Positions 13,338 through 25,404 are shown, counted from the first letter of the stretch. The stretch: 64,000 bases of DNA from Adiantum capillus-veneris (GCA_014529385.2 CM043962.1:90135680-90199679); one strand, 5' to 3'. Numbers and translations are program-made. Notes: generated from the sequence alone by a model not told the origin.

Positions 13338-13564
13338 TGCTACCATATACATGTGGTAGTGATGTGTGTGAACACACTAGGACTGCCGGGGCATTTTTTC
13401 CCTCTTTAGGAGGTTTTTTCCCCCGAGCATTGTATATACGCCCATCACTCTAGGGCTATCTATCTTTCCGTTGCACACTAAGTAATACACTCTCCATTGT
13501 GTGCCTTGAGCTTCCTTCGTCTTCTCCAAGCTGTGTGTGTTTCTCTGCAACCCTAATTCCAACA
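13338..13564 (+). repeat. 5' LTR of the copia element
   Basis: 227 bp, TGCTACC...CCAACA. Compared with the 3' LTR, its second dinucleotide region reads TGCT instead of TGTT. Confidence 0.95.
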
Positions 13565-13566
13565 AT

Positions 13567-13578
13567 TGGTATCAGAGC
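13567..13578 (+). promoter_or_regulatory. Primer binding site, initiator-Met tRNA type
   Basis: TGGTATCAGAGC, two bases after the 5' LTR, is the standard primer site of plant copia elements. Confidence 0.95.
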
Positions 13579-13926
13579 AGGTTGCGTCCTCCGGGGCTTA
13601 GTCGCCAGCAGCTCTAGTACACGCCTGCTCACTTTCTCCGATTTCAGTGAGCTTTGGTGAGCGTTCGCAGGATGAAAAATATATCGGGGGGGCTCGAAGA
13701 GCTTAGTCTGCTCCGATTTTTCATTCGGGCTCATTTCGACTGTCGTTTCCACTACAGGTAGGTCTACACAGGCAAATTTGTCATTTTGTGCAAAAATTTT
13801 GTCAGTGCCATTTTCCGCATAACAGGTGCCTTATAGTCTTCTACGGTTTGTGCTATATAGCACGTGTTGTTCGCGCTCCGTTTCTCCTATTTTCAGGAAG
13901 TTTTCACATCAGGTGCAGCGTTTACC

Positions 13927-15077
13927 ATGGTTGACAACAACACAAATGTGTTCAAGATGTTTGCTGTTGAGGACAGGTTGGATGGGGACAATTACCCTAT
14001 GTGGGCTTATATGATGCAACAAGTTCTTGTGTCAAAGGGCGTCTGGAATATTGTGCAGGGCATTGATGTACGTCCTGGTTCTGAGGATGTAGGTGATGTT
14101 GAGGATGTTGTAGGTCTTGCTGCAAGGATTGCTGTTGTTAGAGTTGTTTTGCCTACGGCAGAACAAGCTTGTTTGGATGTTAAGGATGCGCAGGCTCATG
14201 CATTAATTGCGTTGTCTGTGAAGTGCACCATTGTTCCTCACATCTGTTCAACAAGATCTGCAAAACATGCTTGGGATATATTGGCTGGTCTTTATGCAAG
14301 TCGCAATTAGGCTAAAATTTCTTTACTACGTAAAGAGCTGGAGTCGAAGATTATGCATGAGGAAGATGATATGGACACTTTTCTTGCTAGTGTCAAGGAT
14401 ACCAATGAGAAACGTATTTTTTCAAGTGAAGTCATTTCAGATAGTTCCATTGTGTAGACTGTTCTTGATGCCTTACCAGATTCCTACCAGACTTTTGCTA
14501 GTACTTGAAGACTGATGACCCAAGGAAATCCAGAAGTTGTTAAGTTTGATGCATTATGCAAATTGGTGTTGCAAGAGTCACTTTCCAGAAAAAGCAGGAC
14601 TAGGTAGCGTGTAGTTGAACACGCTGCATTTAGTTGAATAGGACTAGGCAGCGTGTAGTTGAACACGCTTTTATTGCTTCTAAAAGAAAGGGTGGTAACA
14701 ACAATGCAACCACTTCTTATGGTTTTGCTGCGAGTGGCAAAACTGTTGTTTCTAATGCTTCTGCTGGCAGCAATTCATCTGGAAATTCTGGTGATAAGGG
14801 AAAAAAGAAGATGCATTGCCATTATTGTAAAGCTAATGATCACTTGATCAAGTCGTCTTGTAAGTTGAAGGCCAAAGAGGCTAAGAAGAAAGAGGGTGGT
14901 TCCACTGCAAATGCTGGTTCCACTACAAATGCAGCCATTGTTGAGTCTTCTGTGAAAGGAGACTGTGATGCTGATGTTGATGCAGAATGGGCTTTTAGCG
15001 TAGAGTGCACTTACAATCCTGCTGTCCATGATGCATGCTTGTCAGTTTGCTGCAGATTCACATGTGTGGTATTTTGA
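13927..15077 (+). pseudogene. copia Gag with zinc knuckle, broken
   Basis: Gag starts with ATG at 13927 (MVDNNTNVFKMF). It shows the N-terminal copia Gag pattern, with RLDGDNYPMWAYMMQQVL and W at the expected spacing. The frame stops at 14308 (TAG), with further stops near 14456 and 14506. A 44-bp tandem duplication (14596-14639 and 14640-14683, containing GCGTGTAGTTGAACACGCT) shifts the frame. The downstream part at 14634-15077 carries a CCHC-like knuckle, CHYCKANDHLIKSSC, with spacing slightly longer than the canonical CX2CX4HX4C, followed by a lysine-rich segment. Confidence 0.8.
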
Positions 15078-15430
15078 TAGTGGTGCTACAAAGCACATTA
15101 CCTCATATCATGAATTGTTTACCTCTCTCGAGTCTGTCCCTCATGGGAATTGAGTCACTTGTGCCAACAATGCCTCTTATCCGGTTCAAGGATTTGGAAA
15201 GATTGTGCTTACTGCTGCTAATGGAAGTTCTTTCACACTTGTTGATGCACTTTATGTACCTGGGATCAAGAAGAATCTCTTGTCTGTATCCGCACTTGCT
15301 AGACTTGGACTTGTAGTCAAATTTGTGGATGACAGATTTACAGTTCATGATCTCAGTTCATGCCAAACATGTTTGTGAAGGCTGTATTTTGGGTAAGATG
15401 CAACGTTCTAAGTTTCTAAGGGATGGTTGA
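15060..15430 (+). pseudogene. copia protease region, broken
   Basis: The aspartic protease motif FDSGATKHIT is readable near 15072-15105. It is followed by a stop, and then by the typical VDALYVPGIKKNLLSVSAL stretch at 15241-15300. The GAG-pre-integrase part after this is mostly missing: only a CQTC-like trace remains before integrase, so there is an internal deletion around 15345-15440. Confidence 0.75.
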
Positions 15431-15439
15431 GTTCGGGCC

Positions 15440-16130
15440 GCATGCAGGTTGCAGCTTGTGCATAGTGATGTCTGTGGGCCCATGCAAACTCCGTCCTTGG
15501 TCAATTACCTTTACTTCGTGACTATTATTGATGATTACTCCAGGCATGCATGGGTATTTCCGCTTAAAGCGAAGTCCGAAGTTTTTATGTGCTTCAAACA
15601 ATTTCTGGCTATGGCTGAAAATGTCTCAAAATGTACTATGGGCACCGTCCATTCCGATCGAGGGGGGGAGTATATGTCTCATGAATTCAATGCATTTGTG
15701 GCTAGTTGTGGGATAAAACACCAATGTATAGTGCCTTATACACCTCAACAAAATGGTGTTACTGAGAGGAAAAACAGGTCACTTACGGAAATGGCACGAT
15801 GTATGGTCAAAAGTCAAACTTTACCGCATTCTTTTTGTCTTGAAGCCATCATGTGTGCCACTTATGTACTTAACAGGTTTCCTACAAAAGCTTTGTAGTC
15901 TATTACTCCATATGAAGCATTGCATGATAGAAAGCCTTCTATTGAGCACATGCATGTTTTTGGCTGTTTGGCATATGCTTTGGTGCCACAAAAACAGTGA
16001 AAAAAATTGGATGATAAGGCTGTCAAATGTATTTTTTTTGGTTATAGTGCTGAAAGAAAAAGTTACAGGTTGTATCATCCGCAAACAAAACCTATTTTGG
16101 TTTCACGGGATGTAGTGTTTTTGGAAGATT
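15440..16130 (+). pseudogene. copia integrase core
   Basis: The best preserved part of the element. It contains LVHSDVCGPM (first catalytic Asp), IDDYSRHAWVFPLK, then HSDRGGEYMS (second Asp) and TPQQNGVTERKNRS (catalytic Glu), the normal D,D(35)E set. The frame is open at 15449-15898, ends at a TAG, and continues after it through the ITPYEALHDRKPS and VFGCLAYALVP blocks to KCIFFGYSAERKSYRLYHP. The zinc-binding N-terminus is lost with the upstream deletion. Confidence 0.85.
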
Positions 16131-16458
16131 CTGTTCAGCCCTTGCTGTCATGTACTAGAGACAGTAATGTAAGCTCACAGGACATTTATGACACTTTGTT
16201 GCCTCTTTTCAATGGTGGAAATATGAATGTAAGCTCCAATGAGGAAAATGTGCAGCCTATGGGGTTTTCTAAAAATGTTACAGATCAGCCTATTACTGAT
16301 GCAGATGTACATGATGTACTTGATGAGGAAAGGGCTGAAAATGAGCAAGCTAGAGGTATGCCAAAATGGCCGGTGCACACTTTGCGTGACAGTAAATTGG
16401 ATGCACCTTTGTCTAGTCGTACTCATTCAAGATCTCGCCATGCATCTTATGCATCAGA

Positions 16459-17400
16459 TTGTTATGCTTGGCTGTGTCTAGTTTACATGATGTTGAGGAG
16501 CCTCTGTCTTTTGATGAAGCACAGAATTCAGAAAATTGGATGGCTGCCATGCAATCAGAATATGATGCACTTATAGAAAATGACACATGGACTTTATGTC
16601 AGTTGCCTCCTGGCAAAAAGGCCATTGGTACGAAGTGGGTTTACAAGTTGAAACGCAAGCCGGATGGTGAAATCGATCGCCATAAGGCTCGACTTGTTGC
16701 AAAGGGTTATGCACAACAAAAAGGCATAGATTATGAAGAGACTTTTGCTCCCACTTGTCGTATGACTACTATGCGTTTTCTATGTGCATTGGAAGCTCAT
16801 TTTGGTTGGGATGTACATCAATCAGACATTGTTGCTGCTTTCTTGAATGGTGACATATTTGAGGAAGTTTATGTAACGAGACTTACATGCTTTTTCGGAC
16901 TCAGATTGGGCTGGTTGTTTTGACACGCGAGTGTCAAAACAGATTGGGCTGGTTGTTTTGACATGCGAGTGTCCACAAGTGGTTTTTGTTTCATGCTTGG
17001 AAGTTCATGTATATCACGGTTGAGCAAGAAGCAACCTACTATGGCCACTTCGAGTTGTGAGGCTGAGTACAGGGTAGTCTTTCACAGCTACGGTTGAGTG
17101 TGTATGGATCAGACGCCTTATGGCTGATTTGGGTGTTGGATAGGACACTGCCAACACTATCTACACTGACAGTTAGAGCGCATTGGCAGTTGCGAGGAAC
17201 CCAGTTTTTCATGCTCGCACAAAGCACATGAGGTGCATTACCACTATGTCAGGGAGTGGCTCTCAGCAGGAGAGATCAGCTTGGCTTGGCATATCTTTTC
17301 ACAAAGGAATTGTCTCGTGAGAAGCTTGAAGATTTCCAGCTTACTCCCCTTTGTGGAGTGATCATGTCCTCAGCGAATGGCACTTCCCTTTACTCATGTG
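16459..17400 (+). pseudogene. copia RT and RNase H with internal deletion
   Basis: 16459-16880 is a good RT N-terminus, with WMAAMQSEYDAL, GTKWVYKLKRKPDG, KARLVAKGYAQQ and DYEETFAP. It stops right after GDIFEEVYV, where the palm domain with the YVDD active site should follow. Instead the sequence goes straight to the RNase H region (DWAGCFDMRVSTSGFCFMLG and SCEAEYR). A 38-bp tandem duplication at 16902-16977 lies at the join. The last part, with HYHYVREWLSAGEIS, runs almost to the 3' LTR. RT activity is impossible. Confidence 0.85.
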
Positions 17401-17426
17401 CCAGCTCTCGTTCACCGCATCACTCT

Positions 17427-17436
17427 AGGGGGGATT
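17427..17436 (+). promoter_or_regulatory. Polypurine tract
   Basis: AGGGGGGATT immediately precedes the 3' LTR. Confidence 0.85.
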
Positions 17437-17663
17437 TGTTACCATATACATGTGGTAGTGATGTGTGTGAACACACAAGGACCGCCGGGGAATTTTTTCC
17501 CTCTTTAGGAGGTTTTTTCCCCCGAGCATTGTATATACGCCCATCACTCTAGGGCTATCGATCTTTCCATTGCACACTAAGTAATACACTCTCCATTGTG
17601 TGCCTTGAGCTTCCTTCGTCTTCTCCAAGCTGTGTGTGTTTCTCTGCAACCCGAATTCCAACA
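17437..17663 (+). repeat. 3' LTR of the copia element
   Basis: 227 bp, TGTTACC...CCAACA, about seven differences from the 5' LTR. Followed by the target duplication CTGAC at 17664-17668. Confidence 0.95.
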
Positions 17664-17946
17664 CTGACAACTCATGTCCGGTCCATCCTAAGTCTTTTGC
17701 TACTCGTAGTTTGGGAATCAAGAATTCTAAGGGCAATAGAGCATTGATCCCAAATGCCAAACTAAAAGGTGTTGTACCCAATTTTGTTTTGAATGATACC
17801 CTATACGCCCAAAGAGCTGAATGTAGATTCCGGTCCCAATTGGCTCTCGATTTGTCTACAATTTTTGTGGGCATGATACATAGAATTTTGTTTCTGATAT
17901 TTGCTTGTCCATTTTCTTGAGGGTGATACATTTGTGATGGAAGCAT
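17664..17946 (-). pseudogene. Ty3/gypsy integrase, right part of the split remnant
   Basis: Minus-strand reading gives HPQENGQAN (region of the catalytic Glu, here with N where E-type residues vary), then NLHSALWAYRVSFKTKLGTTPF, and LPLEFLIPKLRVAKDL, all typical of the gypsy integrase end. It joins conceptually with 12950-13332 on the other side of the copia element. Its own upstream part is cut off at about 17946, where plus-strand gypsy DNA begins. Confidence 0.75.
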
Positions 17947-17999
17947 GTGAGGATGCTTAACCTATCATTATGGGGCGGTCATAGCTTTTAGCAATCAGG

Positions 18000-20900
18000 G
18001 CCAAAAAGGATTGGGAAATCAGGGTCCTCACCTTGCCTAACAAGGAGAAAGGGAGACAAATAGTCCTAGATTTTAAGACAAGGATAGCCATTTCCATCCT
18101 ATGGTGGAAAAAGATGAAGGTGATACGACAGCAAAGCTACAAATACAAGACCCTGATGGCTTATGATGAAGGCTACACTTACATAGAGAAGGAGGAGGAC
18201 GAGGATGGCATGCTGAAAATTGATGTTGATTTGTTTGTTGTCACCATAGAGGGCTCTCATGTGAAAGAGGAGGTGCAACATCGATTCCATAGCATAGGTC
18301 TGGAGGAAATAGCTAGTATGTTGAGGGAGAAGGAGAAGGAGAGCTATGTCAAGCAAGAGAAGGAGAGCTATGTTCAATTGTTGCCTCATATCTATCTGCA
18401 ACGGAGTACAAGGATTTGTGAGGAGAAAATGGCATAGAGCATAAGATTGTAGTCAAGGAGGGATACGAGCCAAAAATGTAAAAGCTGAGAAGACTAGGGG
18501 AGATTAAAAAAGAAGCTCTTTGGTAGGAGATAAATAAGCTACTAGATGCAAGAATCATCCTATGAAAGAGTCGGAGTGAGTTTCTCAAGTGATTATCACT
18601 CCTAAGAAGAATGGGAAGTGGATAGTGTGTCAACTACAAGCCATTGAATGTAGCTACCAAGAGGAATCACTTCTCTTTGTTGTTCAAAGACAAGATCTTA
18701 AACTAGGGGGTAGGCCATGAAATATACTTAATTATGGATGGGTTTTTAGGGTACTTTCAAAGATAGGGGCCGCACATATGAAGACCAACTAAATACTACT
18801 TTTATCTTTCCATGGGAATGTTTTGTCTACCACAGGATGCCATTTGAGTTGGTGAATGGCTATACTACCTTCTAGGATTGGATGAATAGGGTATTTGGCC
18901 ATATCTAGGCAGGTTCATTGGGGTGTTTATGAATGATATAGGATTCTATATCTCTATGGTAGAGCATGTGTCAAAGTCGCACTTATGTTTCCAAAGTCTT
19001 GATGAAGAAGGTGGTCAGTTGAACCCCAAGAAGTGCAAGCTAGCACTACCTTGGTCCTAGTAATTGGGTCATGCGGTGTCACAAAACAAAATAGAAGCTG
19101 ATCCAAAAAAGACTAAGGCTCTGGTTCTAATGGATCCTCTTCCAAGTGCTCAAGGTTTGGCCTTGTTTGTGCATAATTTAAAAGATTTGTCATGTTTTTT
19201 TTGGATGATGTCATAGTATGTGTATCCCATTCATATGAGTGCTCAACAGGTTCATGGGTTTCAATGGGATGAAGAATCTCAAGAGGCCTTTGATAGGGTG
19301 AAAGAAATCTTGTGTTAGTTGCCAATGGTGTGTCCTCCCAACCGTAAAGACGATTTCTATATTGCCATGATGGCAGGTACGGTGGCTATTGGAGTGGTGC
19401 TACTGTAGAAGGTAGGGAGAAGCTACAAGCCTATCTACTTTGAAAGCAGGGTGATAAGTCCTAGGGAGGCAACCTACACCAAAGTGGAGCAGTGGGTAAT
19501 GGAGTTAAGTTTTCCTTGTAGGAAGTTCAAAGTGCATCTCATTGCGGGTAATTTCTATGTGCTGATGCCAACAATCTATTTCCTGAAGTGGCACTGCATT
19601 TAAAGCCAGGGGAACAAATCATGAAGTGGGTGCTAGAGCTACAGGAGGTCAAGTTTGAGTTTAAGATTGACCACATTAATTGGTCTCACTTGGAGGATAT
19701 TTTAGTCAACAAGGTTATTGATTTTTTGGTTTATCCAAGGGTGGGGCGAGATGAATCCTAGAGGAGTTGGGCTTGGAAGGAGCATTTACCATGTAGTTTG
19801 ATGTTGCATATAGGAGGGTGATACAAAAGGGAAGAGGTGGTGTGGTGATATAGGACCCACGGGGCAAAGTAATACTCTTGAAGGCCTTTGATCTGGAAGA
19901 TGTCCACACCAACAATGAGATGGAGTACCTTGCACTTCATTTGGGTCTAAAGTAGCGTGTGGAGTTTGGCATTTCTAGGTTGGTGATGAAGGGTGATGCG
20001 TTGTTGGTCATCAAGAAACTTTTGGTCCAATGACAGGTAAAGAGGGTTTCCTTGAAGCGTTGTCCATTTTCCATTAAAAATTATTAAAGTTCTTTGAAGA
20101 GGTTCAATTCAAACATGTCAAGAGAGAATAGAACCAAGAGGTGGACCAACTAGCAAGTACTAGGGTACCTGTGCATCTTGTAGGTTTATATGTAGCACCG
20201 GCCACTTGCACATGTAGGGAGTCTCTAAAGCAGATAGAGGATTTCTTGAGCATACACCAATGTCCAAAGGGCTTGTCTAATCTGCAAAGAAGAAAGATAG
20301 TGCAAAAGGCCCATAAGTTTACATCGGTAGGTGAAGACTTGATGACCTATAGTCAAGATGGAGTTCTAAGGAGAGTGCTTTACCAGAAAGACATTGACAT
20401 GGTGTTGGAGCAATGTCATGAAGAAAGTGTCACAGTAAAGACCAGGTGTTGTTTGGATTGATTAGAGCACGTTTTTGGTGGCCTTTCATAGGACGAGATG
20501 TGAATTATTGGTGCTAGACTTATCATGAGTGCCAGTGAAAGACGACGGGTAACCGAGTGAGAGGGGGTGTTCACAGCCTAGAGTGCTTTTAAGAAGTAGG
20601 GTTTGGTTTCTATCGGTCCACTCCCTAAGTCTATAAGCGGCAAGAAGTACATCGTCGTAGCCATTGACCCCCTTGGTCAAGGCCAAGGCTGTTAAAGAGG
20701 TCAATGAACATGTAGGTGCTCAGTTTTTTTTTTATTGCATTTGTTGCTATTTTGAAGTGCCTTGGGTGCTCATTTCTAATAGAGGTCAAGGGTTTACAAG
20801 CAAGCTAGTGCGAGTATTAGTGAAGAATTTGGACATTCAACACCAGTTTTCTTCACCCTATCACCCCCAATGCAATGGTCTAGTGGAAAGTGCCAACGGA

Positions 20901-21080
20901 AAGATCATCAAGATGTTGACAAAGTATGTATACAAAAAAGAAGCATAGTGGGAGGCTAATCTAGAGAAGTGCTTATGGGCCTATAGGAGGACATATTATA
21001 AGATGGCCATAAGTTTTACTCCATTCTATGGTAAAGAGGCAGTGCTACAGTGCATGCATAACTAGGTGCAAACTTTGATT
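18000..21080 (+). pseudogene. Tat-lineage Ty3/gypsy pol remnant (RT, RNase H, second RNase H, integrase)
   Basis: This is a plus-strand pol with many frameshifts and stops. RT traces run from about 18480, with an ALW.EINKLLDARII linker, CVNYKPLNVATKRNHFSL and MDGFLGYFQ. RNase H follows at about 19330-19560, with an AIGVVLL segment. At about 19810-20040 there is a second, archaeal-type RNase H, recognisable by RGGVVI.DPRGKVILLKAFDLE, TNNEMEYLALHLGLK and VMKGDALLVIK. Integrase follows at 20140-20950, with the core blocks SNRGQGFTSKL and HPQCNGLVESANGKI. The order RT, RH, aRH, IN is characteristic of the Tat lineage of plant gypsy elements. No LTRs were found, so this is an isolated internal fragment. 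Confidence 0.75.
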
Positions 21081-22627
21081 GACCATTGCAACCCGCTTCT
21101 CTTGTTGCTTCACATAGTAGTGATAGATTGAATAGGAAAAGGGTCTCTTTTATTGGTGAGAAACTCACAATCAAGGGGTTTTATAAATAGTGCTTGAACA
21201 CACATGATAGATAGGTTTTACACATGGTGACACCCCCCCCCCCCCCCCCCCCCCCCCCCCTCGAGGTGGCTGGGTAAAGTGAGCCTTGCATATAAATCCA
21301 TAGTGATATTCTTTGAGGGTGTGTTGGTGAGATTCCAATGTAGTCCTCTATTGCAATCAATGAAAACAGTCCAGGGAATGTGATGGAAAAGTGCTTCCAC
21401 ATCACTTAATATGTTGATTGCAGTGATGATATTTTTGATGATCTTGCATTTTGGCATACGAGGTCTGGTACATCTTGAAATAGTGTGGCCTTCACTATTT
21501 TGAGCATGTAGGTTCTAGAGGGCAAGGTGTGCAAAGAAGGACTTGTTAGAGCAAGGTAGTTAAGCACCATTTTGTTCTATCTTTCCATGTGGTAAAGGAA
21601 ACTGAAGTTATTATTCTTAGAATGGGATAATAAGTAGGATCAAGTTGAAATTGTTGGGAGCCCTCTTTGTACCTTGTCACATCACCAGGTCTCTTTTCTA
21701 GCCTTTTTCTCTACAAAGATTGGTTATCCAAGGTTTCTTGGGCTTCTTCTTTTGTGATAGCCACACCTACATAAGTTCCTTAAGGGTTGGACTGTATGTT
21801 TGCAGGTATCTTCTTTTGCCATAGATACACACACGGCATTGTGCTTGAGCAATGATAGTGGTAGTAGCTCATGCCTAATGTTTTTTACATGTTCTTTGGG
21901 TTTGATGAATTTTTGGGCCACTCATAAGAGCACCTTGAGCTCACTTCATATACTCTTTGGACAACCTTTCAGGCGTATATTTGATCCAGTTTGATAGTTC
22001 TCTTGTTAAATTTGTGTGGCTTTGTTTTATATGGTAGGTAGCTAAGTGGTACAAATTCCATGGCCAAAGTGCTTGGGGCACTTGCTTTATTTGCTTGCAT
22101 GTCATTAATTAGAAAATCTCTAGTACATATCTAATCTTCACTTTCTGTATATCTTTCTTATGCCATGATTCTTTGAATTCTATATCTATCTTAAGCTTTA
22201 CAACATGCTCCTCCATCTCTCGAATCTTTGGTTTATTTTTTCTAGAGGTAGTGGCCATGATGCCACCAACAAGCCACTGTATTCTCTCTTCTCCTAGCTC
22301 TTTCTTAACTTTGGGAACTTCTTCATTTTGTTGTGAGCTTGGGATGATCACCATTGAAGACCCTATTGCTGGATTCATGAGAAGGGTTGTGAGATTAGAT
22401 TTAATCGAATCACAAGATGCCACTTGATTCTTATATGCTTTGCATCACTCTTCATTGAGCTCTTCTAGAATTTGATTTTCTATGTGGTTCTCATTATCTC
22501 TTTCATTCCGTCTCTCTTGATTTTGCATATGCTTCTTGGAGCTCCTTCTCCAATCTATCCTCCTCCTCATACAAGGTATCATGTTCACTCTTTCTCTAAC
22601 TTAGTCCTTTTAAAATCTTCTTCTTTG

Positions 22628-22628
<1 letters not shown>
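21081..22628. other. Non-coding stretch with 28-base poly-C and weak minus-strand ORF remnant
   Basis: 21233-21260 is a run of 28 C. 22109-22423 on the minus strand is an open stretch with lysine/glutamate-rich, helix-like composition, perhaps a fragment of a retroelement Gag-like protein; no motif confirms it. Nothing else is recognised. Confidence 0.4.

Positions 22629-22673
<45 letters not shown>
22629..22673. repeat. (CT)n microsatellite
   Basis: About 44 bp of pure CT. Confidence 0.95.
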
Positions 22674-23380
22674 GGCTACTTTGTAAACTGTTAGATATTT
22701 TTCCTTGGTGTTGATTACATTGTAATGGTATATAAGTTGGAACTACAATTTCTCCATTACCTCTGTCAGGTTGAGCTCTTTTACCATCATTTAGTGTTGC
22801 ATTTCACTGAAAATAACATATTTTCATGGTTAACTCCATGCTACACCATACAGAAAAATACTCATACAACCAATCTATTCTTCCCATTAACATCAATGTT
22901 TTCCTAATGCAAGTATAAGATTGCTATAGACCCACATTTTTTTTCTTATGCATACAATTAAATACAAAAAATTGCATTTTTTGTATTTTACGGACCTATC
23001 ATTGGTGTTTCATGACTACACCTATATATACCTGTAGATATGCTTGATATCAATACACCTTGTTATTTCACCTTCATATTAACACCCACAAACCATAAAT
23101 AACATACAAACATGTTTTCTTAATGACAATTCTAAACATAATAACAAAGCAAAAAAGTTGCACAAATGAAAAAATTGGCTTCCACATTGCAACCATCTTA
23201 ATCTATTGAAAAGTATGTACTTGTAGCCAAATTGGTAGTGTATGCTTAGGTTTGAGTGTAAGCTACAAACTGATTGAAGGAATTAAGCAATATTGGTAGT
23301 TTGGTGTGATGGAAAGGTTTAGATTTCCATATCTGTTTGACTACTATAAGAGCATGCTATTTATGAGATGATTATCAAGA
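22674..23380. other. AT-rich stretch, nothing recognised
   Basis: No ORF of protein-like composition, inverted repeat or microsatellite was seen. Confidence 0.4.
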
Positions 23381-23965
23381 GTTATTAACACTTAGTTAAT
23401 AAATATCTTATTAACTTTTAAACAAGTTTGCTAATTTTCGTTATTAAATTTGAGTCAAAAATGGGATTTTTATATCAATATAATTTATAAAACTAATTAA
23501 CTATTTTTGAATTAATTATCACAAGTTATTTACATTTAGATCTTTCTCTCATACGTATCTCATTACATTTAAACATATTTGCTAATTATCTTGATTGATT
23601 TTCAAACAAAAAGAGAAAATCTAGGCCAAGATAATTACTAAAAGTTATTAACTATTATGAGTTAATTTTATTGAGTTATTAACACTTAGATCTTTCTTCG
23701 ATAAATATCTCATTAGCTTTTAAACATGTTTTCTAATTATCCTCATTAATTTTTATCCAAATATAAGGTTTTTTAACCAAGATAATTAGTAAAACTAAGT
23801 AACTAATTATGAGCTAATTATCACAAGCTATTTACACTTAGATCTTTTTTTGATAAATATCTCATTAACTCTAAACATGTTTGCTAGCTATCTTGAATCA
23901 TTTTTAGCCAAAAATAGAATTCTTGGATCAAGATAATTAGTAAAATTAATTAACTAAATATGGTC
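23381..23965. repeat. AT-rich tandem repeat, four units of about 143-152 bp
   Basis: The marker G(T/C)TATT.ACA.TTAG starts at 23381, 23524, 23675 and 23827. Each unit then carries a TAAATATCTCATTA-like block, an AAACATGTTTGCTAAT-like block and an AAGATAATTAGTAAAA-like block. Units are strongly diverged from each other. Confidence 0.7.
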
Positions 23966-24057
23966 TATTTATCTTGGTTTCCTAGCATAATAATTCACCT
24001 TTGAATTTTTCCTATGAACTAATAGATTATGTTTTGAGTTTTTAATCAATTCTAAGC

Positions 24058-25404
24058 TTAACACTAGGTTGGTAACCTAACAGGACATAAAAGTGTCCTT
24101 TCAGGGTTTTGAAAAAAACCTCCAAAACCATAGTAGATCCACTCATTTTGTAAAATCCTTTCATGAGGTTATAGTTCAAGGCCTACTACACATGGAAAAA
24201 ATAAGAAACTTGTAAAATTTCTCATCTTTTGGTCACACCAAGCCTCTAAAGTCGATGGACCAGTACATTTTCATCAAAACAGTCATTTCTTATGTTTTGT
24301 TGCATAAAAATAAGATTAGGGATTTTTGTAGGGCTTGAGATAAATTCCCTAGTTAACTTCAATGGGTTGGTGATCAGAACATATGATTGCTTCTCACTCA
24401 CTATTTTTTGTTTTGCCAAAAGAAATAGGTACAAAAAATTTGAATTTTTACCATTCTGCAAACCTATCATCAAAGTTTCTATAGCAACGCTCAATACAAA
24501 TAATATATGCATGTTTTCTTAGTTCCCTATTGTCCTTTAGGTTCATAAGGAGCCATGGAGCATGTCAAAAGAATAATACATCTCTTACCAAGAGGAATCT
24601 TGGGGACAAAGATGAAGTGCTAAATACAGCAAACATGAAAAAACTGGGTTCAACATTATGAGTTGTAGAATCCCATAGAAACTATTCAATATCTAGCCAA
24701 ATTTGATCCTTATGACTAGATATGGTTACTACCTACAAAATGCATGTAGTTGTCACAAGAAACTAACAATATTGAAAAAGCTATACTTGATATACTAGAA
24801 TGTTTCGTTTTCTTCTATAATGGAAAAAATCAACCATCGTTGTCTACTATGCAAAATAGGGTATTAGGTGCCCCAAAACTCAAGGAATATTAGCTTTATG
24901 TTACAATATGAGACATAGAAAATCAAAACTGCATTTGAATATCATGAAAGCCACCAAAAAAATCATAGAAGAGCTTAAATTGGCTAAAAAACAGGATTTT
25001 ACAATTTTTGTAATTTGGTCATAACTTACAACTTTAACATTTATTTCTCCCTAGAAGCATCAGGACATGTTGAGGACTACTAAAGATAGTTCTCTAGCAT
25101 TATACACGTCACAAACATGAATTCTAGAGTGGTATAGTTGCAAAAAGTTGAAAAAAGCCAAAAACAGGACCTGTTTTTTCACACAGTTTAGGTTGTGAAA
25201 TGTTGTGCACGGACAAGGTTAAAGATGGAATTGATATTCCAAAAAAATGTCGAGTTTTTTTCAGCTCATGAAACAACTTTCTAGACAGATAGCACCTCAA
25301 AATCCATTTTGAAACTCTTGACATAATTCAAGGAAAATGGTCACTTAACAGGACATAAAAGTGTCCCAGGACATAAAAGTGTCCCATTACCAACCTAGTG
25401 TTAA
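24058..25404. mobile_element. Non-autonomous TIR element 1 (TTAA-flanked, 1.35 kb)
   Basis: The left end is TTAA then CACTAGGTTGGTAAC (24062-24076). The right end is the inverse, ATTACCAACCTAGTG then TTAA (25386-25404), so 14 of 15 bases pair. Just inside each end lies GGACATAAAAGTGTCC: once at 24083-24098 on the left and twice at 25351-25366 and 25369-25384 on the right. There is no coding capacity. TTAA is either the target duplication or part of the inverted repeat; its palindromic nature means the two cannot be told apart here. The superfamily is unknown. Confidence 0.75.

Larger units (their letters stand above)
13338..17663 (+). mobile_element. Complete but defective Ty1/copia retrotransposon
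   Basis: This 4,326-bp element has two 227-bp LTRs (13338-13564 and 17437-17663), an initiator-Met type primer site after the 5' LTR, a purine tract before the 3' LTR and a matching 5-bp target duplication. By eye the LTRs differ at about 7 of 227 positions. The internal region keeps the copia order Gag, zinc knuckle, protease, integrase, RT, RNase H, but has stops, two short tandem duplications and large deletions. One deletion removes the RT catalytic part, so it cannot be autonomous. It is inserted in a minus-strand gypsy integrase. Confidence 0.95.

Noticed and set aside
13864-13926. An earlier start for the copia Gag
   Set aside because: The protein-like part begins at MVDNNTN (13927), which matches the position of the usual start; upstream codons look like leader.
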